From: Phaseolus vulgaris | Taxonomy: Eukaryota > Streptophyta > Magnoliopsida > Fabales > Fabaceae | Direction of reading: 5' to 3' | Assembly (NCBI RefSeq): GCF_000499845.2 | Contig: NC_023753.2 | Coordinates: 26,256,202-26,320,201 of the forward strand | DNA length: 64,000 bases | Part shown: one piece after another, positions 34,327 to 46,182 of the stretch | How the letters are laid out: the number at the start of each line of letters is the position of its first letter | Numbering within the stretch: the stretch's first letter is position 1 | Translations under genes and position numbers: made by a program | Notes under the pieces: model-generated | The model's database searches: none | What the model saw: only the letters and a program-made list of their open reading frames with translations | What the model was told of the DNA's origin: nothing

Positions 34327-37300
34327 ATGAACAAAAGGAAAATTTCTCAAGCCAGAGGTTTCTTTCTTCTCCCTTTTCACATTTTCGCTTTGCTTCTCCT
34401 CATTTCGTTATTATTTTTTGAACTTTACGATTGCAATCAATACCTAATGATTTGTTCTCTACGAACGACGCGTTTTGCTCCACATTCTCATGGTTCTGTG
34501 TTCCACAAAAGTCTACGACAGTATAGTTTGCTATCTCATTGCTCATTGTCATAATAGTACTAAGAATTAGATAAGTTCGTTTTATTTTAGCGTTTAACAG
34601 GATTTGGAATTCAAGTGCAGGGACAGATCCAAAAACTTCTGAGTTTGCATTCTTTAAGAAATTGAAGAAGGACGCAAGCGAGGGATTTCGTTCACGTCCA
34701 CTGCAAAAGGAATCCCGCCAATCATCTAAGAGGCCAGAATCCACGAACTATTCCAGAGGTTGGTTGAATTTCAAGGAGAATAAATTTGCCTTATCTCTAT
34801 TTGTGAAAATCTGTGGACTAATCAGAAATCGTTTTCAATGTGAGTTTTGATGAACTTGTTGTAAAATTCAATAAAATTATTGTACATGACTTTAGATAAC
34901 ACTGTAAAATAAGTATACAAGACCATGGATGTATTATTTATTCATAGAATTTTCAGACAAAATTATAAAATGGATTTTGTTATTGTTATAAGTTTTGTAG
35001 AAATAATATATTTGCAGTCAGTTATGATGAGAATGTTAATGGTTTTGCGTAGAATTAATGTGAAAAGGTTTATCTCGGTGTGTAAAGGTTGAAAAGGTTT
35101 ATCCCAGCTGATTTATAAATAAGCATTATTATGATTTTTTTTTTCTCAAAAAGTATTTTATTGTTTTGATAAAAACAGGAGAAAATTTTATTCTCCTATA
35201 ACTTTTCTTAACGGTGTTAAATTGTTCCTTATATTAAAGCCATCTTAATTGAATTAGGTTGGGGAATTTCTTAATACGATATAAGACATTGAATTCATTT
35301 CCTTTCCCATCCTACTCTGAAAGTTGAATATTTCCCCATGGCTTGAAGGCGAGACATTATACATGTGCCATCTTCTGTCACAATGGAATAGACATCGTTT
35401 TTATTTAAGATTATTTAAGATTCAAGTATATTTTGGTCCTCGTTTGATATTCTAAAATTTAGTTTTAATCTCTCTAAAATTTGGATTTAGGTTTGGGTCC
35501 CTGAAATGTTTTGAAATTAGTGCCTTCGATCCCTGTTATTGTCATTGATCTGTTAAACAATGTGCTTCGCTAAAGTGAGTTGGGAATTCGTTTTACATGT
35601 TTGTAGTTAATAGGTCTATAATAACAACAGTGATAAAAAAGTGTTCACTTTTAAAATACATGGCACATAAACTAAAACTCAAATTTTAGAGAACTATAAC
35701 CAAAACTTCAATAATCTGCAGAGATTAAAAGTGTATTTAAATATTTTATGTATACGTAGAAAAGACAGGTGATGACAGGATTGGAAATAATGGCGACAAT
35801 TCTTCAAGGATCATTGAGCACGTATCAACTGTAAGGACAGACTCATGTTTCTCACCTGTAAAAGCTTGGAATAAATCAGGTGCGTATTAGAGGAAAATTC
35901 CACAACATTCTAGCTGCAGCGATACACTGATATTTAGGATCATGGTGTTCACAATCACGATAATTAGGAAAGCTGGTACTTGCGTTTTGTAAAGAAATGT
36001 TCCTCGTTTTGGAAACCTTTTTTTCTTTCTTCTTATGATATCATTATCTACTCCTCTTCACTCGTATTCGCTTGTTAGGTTAGTATCATGTGGCATTTAT
36101 ATTTTTCTAATTAGCCACTGTATTCCGAAATGTTGAAATGTTGGGAAATACTTTTTTTCTCCCGTTATAATTTCATTTTTTAATTTCATGCTAAACTACA
36201 ATCTGTTTTCAAAGATCTCTTAACAGGTGGTAATGCAGGCTTGTACTCCATCAGCAACACGCCAAAAGACTCCCGAGATTGTAGTGACAAATTCAAACCC
36301 CAGCGAATATTTTCACATGAAGGTTTGATTTTCTTCATTTGGATTGCTTGGTTGCAAGGTATTTACAAGGGGAAATAATGTATTGGACAGTTTGAACATC
36401 TATGGTTTATATTTCTGATCATCCAATGGAGTCATGCCTTTATTCGGTGCCACTGATTTGTTAATTAACCTTCAGATGGTCAAATTTATTATTGCAAAAA
36501 ATGTATGTAATTTAACTGAAGACGCGCAATTTACTTCTCATATTTGTGAATGTGCTGACACAGCCTGTGTAAAATAATTACTGTGTCAAAACTTCAGATC
36601 AGCAGTTGCGTGGAGAAGTTTTTGCTAGAAAGAGACAAAAATTACGACTGTGTGTTGCAGATGCCTTGTTTACAGACACAGAGAACCTCTGTTCAAAAGG
36701 GTTAGGCACAGCTTCGATATTGATATTAATTGCCCTTTCCCTTTATCATGAATATAATAGGAATTTTTCAGGCACGATATTATTTCCGTGCTCCTTAGTC
36801 GGCTGTTCCCTATGAGCACTGAAGAAAATGTATGGTTTTTAAGCCATTTCTCACGCTATAAATCCATCCAGTGGCCTGCATTCCCTTATCAAAAATTATT
36901 TTCTGTGCCAGAAATATGAGGATACTCATCCAGGAAAAGAAGCGAATGGTACAAGATATGATTTTCCTGATTCTCGAGAGTTAAATGATCAATGTAAGGA
37001 GCAATATCAGATACCTAAAAGGAAACTTCTAGAACTTGAATCAAGCCCATACTTCAGCGATCATGTGTTGTCTCCTTCGTTTCTCAGACTAGATGGGAGA
37101 TTTAATCTGCAATCGAAGTTTCCAACATATGATTCTCACAATTTCCCCCCTCGAATTACGGAACCTGAGTGCAAACAAAGTGCAACTCCAAGTTTCGGTG
37201 TCGCAACCAAGAGTGATGTATTTCTTGAATCTTTGCTTAACGAAGCAGCAAATGCTACCAGATATGGTTTGCATGATACTTGGGAGTTAGATGTTCAATT

Positions 37301-38372
37301 TACAGAACACCATCAAATGCCTGACAGGAAACCTCTTGAACTTGAATCAAGTTCATCCTTCAGTGATCATTTGCTGTCTCCTGTTTTTCTGCGATCAGTT
37401 GAGATGATTAACCCTCGTGCCGACGTTCAAACTTATCCACTCAACGTTCAACCTATGCTCAGTATGACAGAAGCTAGAAGCAATTTTGGTGGAGCTCCAA
37501 GTTTCATTGACGAGAGTGATGTAACCCGAGGATTTCTGAGTAATAATCGAGATCATGAAATCTTTACACTGAGTCATTTCAAAGAGCTGGGGATACTAGA
37601 GAAAGAACCGATTCCTCTTATGGAAAAAGATTTTGACTATACTGCAAATGCGACAAATTTGCCTATCACTTGCAAGCATACAAAGCCAAATATGATCCCT
37701 GAATTATCAATTTTAGGCCACCCTGAAGAGCAGACATTAGATAGATTCCACTTTAGTCCCTCATTCTCGCTACTCGACAAATCACAGAACTTCAATTCAA
37801 TATTGGATTCTGGTTTCTTAAGATATCAAGAATTCAAGTTTGGAAGATATGTCTATGAAGACATGGACACAAGTTTTAACCACACAGCATTGTCTTTGTC
37901 AAACAATAAGCACAACTTTAATGTTCTTGAAAATTGCAAGAATGACACGTCATGTGATCAAGACAGCATGTTCCTTTCACCATACCAGCATTGGGTTGGA
38001 AAGACAGTTTCCAGTGCCTACCATCATCATCCTAATCCGGAAACCTGGCTTTCATCTTCACTAGATGAATGTCAGAGGAGCTTATCTCTAACTAGTTCCC
38101 ATTTAAATTGCCAAAGTTCAAGTTCAAGAACTTTACAATTGCTGCAAAGGGAAAGTGCGTCTTCTCTTTTTCAAATTAATGATAATGAAGATCCAGAAAT
38201 GGATGGTGAAAATCACGGGGAAGTGCTTTATCAGTTTAGGAAAAGCTTGATTGAAATATATAACTCTTCTTTTCTTCATATGTCCATGCAAAGAAACAAT
38301 AGATGTCCATTTCCTTTGGATGACAGTGACTATGCCACCGAGCAAGAGCAAACGCAGAAGCTGCTCCTTTAG
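34327..38372 (+). CDS. Unrecognised 668-residue plant protein (7 exons), likely E2F target
   Basis: I do not recognise the family. Exons 34327-34357, 34621-34758, 35760-35879, 36227-36322, 36598-36700, 36772-36829 and 36912-38372 join in phase with GT..AG introns. The start MNKRKISQARG and residues 20-60 are basic (FFKKLKKDAS, KESRQSSKRPES), which suggests a nuclear protein. A short ordered piece HDIISVLLSRLFPMSTEEN spans exons 5-6. The long last exon is Ser-rich and carries a duplicated unit about 102 residues apart: ANGTRYDFP..KRKLLELESS..FSDHVLSPSFLR and ANATRYGLH..DRKPLELESS..FSDHLLSPVFLR. No membrane segment or enzyme motif is seen. With the E2F site just upstream, a role in DNA replication, repair or meiosis is a guess. 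Confidence 0.8.
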
Positions 38373-40225
38373 AGTCTAACACTCCAGAATGTTTGATCAA
38401 ACGTTACACTGCACATGCTTCTGGTTAATTTCGGACTGTTATGCCATGTGTTTACAAAAAGAGGCGTCTATCAAACGTCACCTTTAGGTGGAAATTAGTG
38501 TTGTTTCTTTCCTGGATCTTTTTGATAATTCGGAGCATTAAACGAACTGGGCCTATACTTTTAATTGTACAAGCATCTAAAGTGACTGTAAAATTGTGAC
38601 ACATCCAAAGAACTTTCCCGTGATTCCCCACAAAAAGTAGTACGACTTTTGGCATTTATCATGTCTGTAATTCTAAACATCAAGAATTGAATTTCACGAA
38701 TACGTCTGTTAAAATTATTGAAATAATGTAACAAATTTGTGCAGCTCACATTTATAACCGACCTAATTGCCTCTAAAATTTATCAAAAAGATTACGAGTT
38801 ACCCTCCTAACCATTTGTACAAATCCTTACGTTAAGCAAAGCGCAAACTTGAATGCAAAAAGATCTCTAGCTTCTTTCTCTTGTATTCTTTGGAGTGGTC
38901 TTCATGCCACTCCAGATTTCAAATTGGTTAAGCTCTTCTGCCCTATGTATGGTGCTGGTGAAGGCCTACATCAACGTCTCCGAACCACACGCCCCACGGC
39001 ACCGTGTGGTGGTATGGGCACATGAAAAAGGTAGATACTATTATCATTTGCTTTTCTAATTTTCCACAAAGTCCACATTATAAGTGAGATTTATATTTTG
39101 TTTTGTTTTGTTTGCTATTCTAATAAAAGGGTCATTTTCAGCTGCATGTGCAACTTGTACGCCACTCATAAATAGAAAACGATATCTGACCCGTTCGGTT
39201 TTTTTTTTACCCAAGATTAAAGTCTACCCTATGATAAAAAAAGTTTTGTTTTCACTCCCCTATAAATCCCCAAGTTTTGTGTATTCTCTGTCGCATTAAA
39301 GGTGAGATCAAATAAATCATTATTATGAAGTCAACCTAACAGAATGTAGAAAATTCTGTGGCCTCAACAGATATGGCTTTTTCTCCCGTTCTATTGTTTG
39401 TATATCCCTCTTATTTTACTCCTTTAAAGCAACGCCCTTTAAGATGATCTCCTTTCCGTGTGATACATCTATTTCATAATCACTCTTTTTTAAAAATATT
39501 AAGATAACATCTCAATGGTTTCCCTGATATTGAGTCAAGTACCTGACCTTGTAAAGTTGATCCATATATGAAATATTTTTTTCTAGTGATTTTTATTCTA
39601 TATATCAAGTGATGACACGTTTCATAATTATCTTACCTTTCCTTACCAACTTTAACTGGTTAAGATTTGGAAGAATCAAAGATTTTTATTACATTGGGAT
39701 TTCTTAGTTATTTGCCTATATAAATGTAACTACTTGCCTGTTTTGTTAGACTGGTTGATTTTGTCCTCAAACTTGCACATTTGATCATGTGATTCAAATT
39801 ACATTGAGAAGAAGTAAAAAATTTATTGGTACTAAAGGAGATAACTAAATCTATAGTAGTTTGATGAGAGCGTTTTGCAAAGGGAGTGGATGGAGTATAT
39901 AGTACAGAACTACGCAAAGGAGAGACAGAGTAAGAGGTAGGACATCAAACCCACATCTCTGCACCTTGCCCATCCTTTTGCTTCTTTGACATACACTTAT
40001 ATCTCCCTTTCCTGGTGATTTAGATGGACATTTCTCTAATTTGACTATAGGTTTTTGTTTCTTTCCAAGTTGTGTGGAATGATTGCACTTAAGATTTCTG
40101 TAATTGAAGTGTTTCTCTGCTATTATATTATTCCCATACATCACCAAATATTCTGGCGATTTGTCTTGCAGTTTGGCCTCTCTCAACAAGTCAATCAGAT
40201 GGTGGTGATGGGATAGAGTAGAGGA
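38373..40225. other. Intergenic DNA between the E2F-site gene and the TRM gene
   Basis: This must hold the 3' end of the first gene and the promoter and perhaps a first exon of the second. I found no exon with TRM-type N-terminal sequence in it. The 152-residue minus frame at 39851-40309 overlaps the TRM exon antisense and lacks family motifs. Confidence 0.45.
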
Positions 40226-40258
40226 TAAGTCACAAAAGTAAGTGGAGCACCCATCAAA

Positions 40259-43200
40259 ATGCAGATGCTCATAGACAAAGAAATGTCCAAACAAAAAGAC
40301 TCCAAGCACTACCTACCAAATGTAGTAGCAAAACTAATGGGGCTTGAAACTCTTCCAAGGGGAGAGCCTAATTTACCTATGGAAAGAAAATACAGAAGTG
40401 ATTATTCTCAACAAATGCATGGTCCTGTAGGCTTACCATTCAGGCATTGGCAGCAGGAAGATAGGTTTATGGATAGGAAAATGTTTCATGAAGTTCATCC
40501 AAGCACAGAACAGGTTGCTTACAAAGATATGTATGAAATATGGCAGCAATCTCAGAGAACAAGTCATGCAAGTGGCAAGGTACCTGATAGAGGAAGATGG
40601 AGTGAAGATGTTGATGGGAAAAGAATGGCTCTCATTCGTCAGAAATTCATAGAAGCAAAACTTCTGTCAACCGACGAGAGACTGCGTCAATCTAAACAAT
40701 TTAAAGATGCCTTGGAAGTTCTAAGCTCCAACAGTGATCTCTTAATGAGGTTATTGGATTCTCAAAATGTTTATGAATTTTACTCAACCCCACGTACTGA
40801 TACAAATCGCATTACTCTTATTAAACCTTTGAAGATGGTTGACAATGACAAACCAGCCAGAAAGGAGAAAAGGAATAACAGACTAATTAAGAAATCAGCA
40901 AATGTTGATCAAGCAGCTGGATGGGAGAACAAGAATTCTGGAAACTCTCCAGATAGTCAGAAAGTTGATGAATCTCCAGTTCGAACCACTCGAATTGTGT
41001 TACTAAAACCTAGCCCTGGGAGGACACCCGAGCAAAAAGACGGGGTTTCTCCAACAACAACAACACCACTAAATCTGAAAAGTGGAATTTGCCATCAGGG
41101 ACCTGAATATGACGATGTAATAGAATCCTTTAAAGTGGCAAAAGAGATCAGACAGCAAATGCATAGAGGCCTGAGGAGCTATCAAAAGGATAAAACTCCA
41201 CACTATTCTTCTGGCTATTCTGATGATGAGAGTTCGTTCAACAAATCATATCATGAGTATGCATCAGCAAATTTCAGTGATTCCATGTCAATGTCACCGC
41301 TGCCAAGGCTTTCATGGGATTGCAATTACATCAATGGCTGTAGCAGTCCCTATTCTACAATGTCCTTGGGTCGCATGTCTTGCTCTCCTGAGTCATCAGT
41401 GTGCAGAGAGGCAAAGAAAAGACTTTCTGAAAGATGGACTATGATGACATCAGGTAATAAGGGTCATCAAGAACAAATGAATGCGAGGAGAAACTCTACC
41501 TTGGGTGAGATGCTTTCTCTTGCCCACATGAAGAAATCTGAAGCATCTGTGGTTGAGAGTATTAAAGAGGACCAAGAACCCCGAAAATCAGTTTCTTGCA
41601 GTCATTCTTTCAATGCAGAAATAAGCACTGAGGGCTCTCCTAAAAATCTTCCCAGGTCAAATTCTGTGCCTGCAATTTCTGCTGTCACTGAAACTGGGCT
41701 CACAGTTCAAGTTGGTAATCAAAATACTGTCAAATCACAAGCCTCCAGGGCACAGACAAAGTCGAAGAGGAGATCATCATTGAAAGAAAAAGTAGCCAGT
41801 CTCTTGTTCTCAAAGAATAAGAAATCAACCAAGGAAAAGCCAAGTCCACCTCAATGTAAAGATGCATCCCAACCTTCTCCTATTGTCACTGAATCATTAG
41901 TTCTTCCAGCAAATGCACCTGAAGTCCTTAGGGATAACGTGGATAGTTTTGAAGAGTTTTCTCTTGTAGCTCTATGTGAATCATCAGAGAAAACTTCCAC
42001 AGATTCAGTCTCCAACAGACAAGAAGACATGATTACACTAGAGGTAATGGCTACTATTATTCTGCTAATTTTGTCAATTTTTTTGTTTCATTCGCAAAAT
42101 TTATTTTGAGATGGGTATTTTGCATGTGAGGAATTTCTAGGTTAATATAGTGCAACGAAAAGAAAAGAGTACAGAAAGGAAATATACACCAAATAAGCTC
42201 AATTAGCATTGATATCTGTTTGGGAACTTCGAATGCTAATTGTTTTAACCTTTATTTATTACTGCCTTGTGGGTTAACACCAAAAAAGCAGTCCTAGTAC
42301 CCCTTTTATGATCCACAGGAAATTTTGTGCCTTCTCTTCCCAACTTATGAAATTATTAGATCCTTGAAATTTCTCAGGCTGCCAGATATTTTAGACACTA
42401 GGCTGTTGCAGCACGATGAGGGAATTGAACGAGTATGGCCGCAAGTTCTGTGCACGGAAACTAATTGTCCTCTTAAATTGTTGATATTATATGCGTTGGA
42501 ATGATGGAATAAATGAAATGGAAAACCGAAATTTTTGTCATTAAAAGGTTTGGGTACTTGTGAATAATCAATGGAAATAACTATTCTTCGTAAGCCTTGA
42601 CCACAACCTCTCATCTAGATGAGATTATTGAATACAATAAATTGAATGCACATATCCTAGTACCATGCTGTATATAAACGTATGAAATCCTTTATTTGTT
42701 TGTTTTCACAGCCTGCATTAACAGTAGCAGGCTCCATGATGCTAAAGATTAATTCAAGCGAAAGCCCAGATCAGCCTAGTCCATTCTCAGTGTTACAACC
42801 TCCATTTGAAGATGATAACAATTATGTGTCCCATGAGACCTTGGACTGTATGAAGAGCGATCAACTAGGTAAAAATGTTTAGGCCTTTCTTCTTTATTTA
42901 TTAGCTCTAGTTCTTGTTTGATATGAATAAATATGTGGACATTATCTTAATTATTGTTAATTGTTTAGTCATTACCTGAACCTGAAGAATAGCTTTTAAA
43001 AATACTTCCATTTAAATAAGGATTCAGACTTATAATGTAAGAGTAGTTATAAACCATATCTTAATCTTAATTACTATACTTTTATTATTACCTGAGTGTC
43101 ACTTGTTGTACATGTATAGGATCACAGGTGCAACTGAAGTCCAATTTAATTGACAAAACACCTCCTATAGAATCAATAGCTAGGACCCTATCATGGGATG

Positions 43201-43841
43201 ATTCTTCTGCAGAAGTTATGAGCCCCCATCTATTAAAACGCTTAATGATTCCTTCCTTGGACTCCAAGGTAGAGGAAAAAGAGTGGCTTCTCTTGGTCCA
43301 CAAACTACTATCAGCAGCTGGACTTGATGACCAGCAGCAGTATGACTCGTTTTACACCAAATGGTATTCCCTTGAAAGCCCATTGGACCCATCATTGAGG
43401 GACACATTATACATCAATCTAAATGAGAAGGAGCCTCAGCCAATGCATGAGAGAAGAAGAAGGAAGATGAGATCAGATCACAAACTTCTCTTTGATTATA
43501 TTAATGCTGAACTATTGGAACTTGTTGGTCATGGGTCAGGAAAGTGTTTGAAGGGCAGTGGGAGCCACTGCAGGGTCCTACTCCAAGAGCGTGCATCGGC
43601 ATCTCCCTTGTTGGTGGACCACATTGTGGCCAAAATAAAGGAATTAATGGCAAGTGGGGTGAGGTGTGAGCAGGACAGCAACAGCCTGGTGGTAGAAAAT
43701 GTTGTCAGAAAAGAAATTGTGCAGATAGGGTGGGTTGAACTTATGGAATTGGAGATAGACATTTTGGGAAAGGAGATAGAAGGAGACTTGATTCAAGAGC
43801 TTTTGGAGAATGCAGTGGTTGATTTTACAGGCAGGGCCTGA
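40259..43841 (+). CDS. TON1-recruiting-motif (TRM) / DUF4378 protein, 5' end uncertain
   Basis: Exons 40259-42043, 42712-42868 and 43120-43841 give 887 residues in phase. Near the start is the hallmark VVAKLMGLE box (about residues 22-30), preceded by LIDKEMSKQKDSKHY. A conserved block DGKRMALIRQKFIEAKLLST then DERLRQSKQFKDALEVLSSN (about 120-165) is typical of the TRM19/20-like group. The C-terminal DUF4378 domain (about residues 690-885) runs from EWLLLVHKLLSAAGLD through KLLFDYINAELLEL to IGWVELMELEIDILGKEIEG. TRM proteins bring TON1 and PP2A to cortical microtubules and set cell shape and division plane. An in-frame TAA at 40226 limits the exon, and a proper first exon was not found, so the true start may lie upstream. 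Confidence 0.85.
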
Positions 43842-46180
43842 GTCCCTCTTCACCCTTTCTGCTTTTAATTTTCAAATTAAATAAATATTATTGTAAGTTT
43901 ATTATCATTGCATTCGATTATTCACACTGCCCTACTTACCTAATTTATTAAATTTTATGGTACCAATAAAAAGTTGTAGTTATTTGACATTGATGACTTG
44001 GAAATTTAATTGCTTAATTACCTAAACAGAGAATGTGAAGAACTACACTAGTTACAAAGAATATGAATATATAATATTGACTCAACTCACAAGTCACTAT
44101 CTGTGTGTTGGTACTAGTTTAGCCATAACTGTGATGCTGTAACAGTATCATCGGTACAGTTGGTACAATTCATGCATGATGCATCCATCGAAATCACAGT
44201 CTGTAGTCCTTTAATAAAATGTTGATGGCTCCCATTAAACCATGTTGAGCGTGGATTAATTTGAATCACAAGTCACAGCACATGATGACTTCTTATAAAG
44301 AACTATTAAATAAAACATTGATCAGAGCATATTATATTTCCCTTCTCTAAACCAGTTCATGCAATCCTCTTAGGGGTAGAAGATAAAGAGAATTTTAACT
44401 AGTTTAATTCAGAATAACATGTTCACTCTTTTTTTTTTCAGCCACGACTCAGATTCTCTTACCACACATGGAGTGTCGACTAAGTCTGCGGTCCAAGAAA
44501 TAAACTCTTCAGATGCTTGCAAAAGTTTCTGTTATGGATAAAATTATTACAATTTTTTTAAGCGATGAAGCAAGTGCAAACTCAGCCATAATCGATAAAA
44601 AAAAAACCTTTAAAATAATCATTTCCAAAGATAGAGGGGGTCATTGTAACCTTTTGTTACTCTGAGCTCAGAAAATTTTCCTCTCTGGACTGGATCATCA
44701 TTCCCTCCTAAATTTTTCATCTACCGAAAAGATGTGGCCAAATGGGTTTATTTGTCTACGTAAATCGTGGAAAGATTCTTACATTATGACTCAAGAGCCA
44801 TAAGAGGTACAAATATTTGCAATGTGATAGTGCTGAAGCCATAAAGTAGAACAAGGGGACAAAGACACATTTTTTTTCCAAATGGATAAAAGGTTGAGAA
44901 TATTCCCCAATGACCATTCGATGTGAAATTTCTAACCAAACTAGAAAACAAAGTATGGTATCTACAACTTCAAAATTGAATCACTACTCAATTCCCGTGA
45001 CAGCACCGTGGACCACATTCCACGAGGCAAGTGTCCAAAATTATTAAGAATAGATCAGTAACTCCAGTTTGGGAGGGTACAATTTCTCATCACTTGTCAT
45101 TTTTCTATAAAAACAGAAACAGAGGAGAAAAAGAGTGTTGCGATACGTACTATGTAGAGTAGAAGTGCATGCTTTTGTGTATTCTTCCTTTTTTTAAAAT
45201 AAATAAAATCTGCAGTTCTCTCCAGGAACATATTCAACAAAGGTTGTGATGGTTGATTCAGCCAAAATAACATACGATTTCACCCAATCCAAAACCCAAC
45301 ATCGTCCTGCAGTAGTCAGAAACGGTCACATGCATAATTTCTAATACAAACAAGTGAGGAATATAATATTAGCTACACTCCTCGTGTCTGGAAATTAATA
45401 AATAAATAAATAAAAACTATTTAATAACAAAATTAGTAAAAATCAAGTGCTATAATAGTAATGGCAAAACATTTTACTATCCAGAAACATGTAACCACCA
45501 TTTGTCATCTGTAAAAATTCAAACTGCCCCCGGTTCACTGAAATCTTCACACTGAAAATTTATACCCCTTTTATTAAAATCATCATATACCTAAACAACT
45601 AACATTTTGCCAATTCTATAATTAACTTCCAAAATAAAACTAAGAGAGAAAAAAATATCTAAGTGTTCGATCAAGCGATAAGTACCATAACATACTGAAA
45701 ACTTGCCCTCGGATTTCACTTGATGAGTATGTTCTCAAAGATACTCGCTTTCCACACTGTAATATTTTAACCCACCAATTATGCTTTTTCAAATTTTATA
45801 CAAAAGTATGATCTTTTTTTATAAAAAAAAAATGAATGCCGACACATGCGAGACGTATGTTTCACGTACCCCATATCCTACGTATATATAGCTGTATGCT
45901 TAGCCGTTGAGCAATGTCAATTAATTTTCTGTCATGCAGACTGGACTATCAGTAGAGCCTTGAGGAAGGTACTTCATCGGGTCCTTTGTTATGTAACTTT
46001 GTTATTAATTTTTCTCTTATGCTACGCTATTTAAGTACAAGACTCTTAAACTTCAATCAATACCTGGTTTGGTTTTACAACACATAAAGTAAAACATTAG
46101 AAACAAAGATATACATGTATGTACGCAAATGTCAACACATCATTGAATTGCTTGATGGCTAGTAGCGGTCATTGCCTGAA
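43842..46180. other. Intergenic DNA between two convergent genes
   Basis: The TRM gene ends at 43841 on plus and the tetraspanin gene ends at 46183 on minus. Apart from poly(A) signal-like AATAAA (about 43879), I see no further gene or repeat of note. Confidence 0.5.
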
Positions 46181-46182
46181 AT

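Noticed and set aside
39851..40309. A 152-residue minus-strand frame before the TRM gene
   Set aside because: It overlaps the TRM coding exon antisense and shows no recognisable domain or signal; its length fits chance in a region with few stops.
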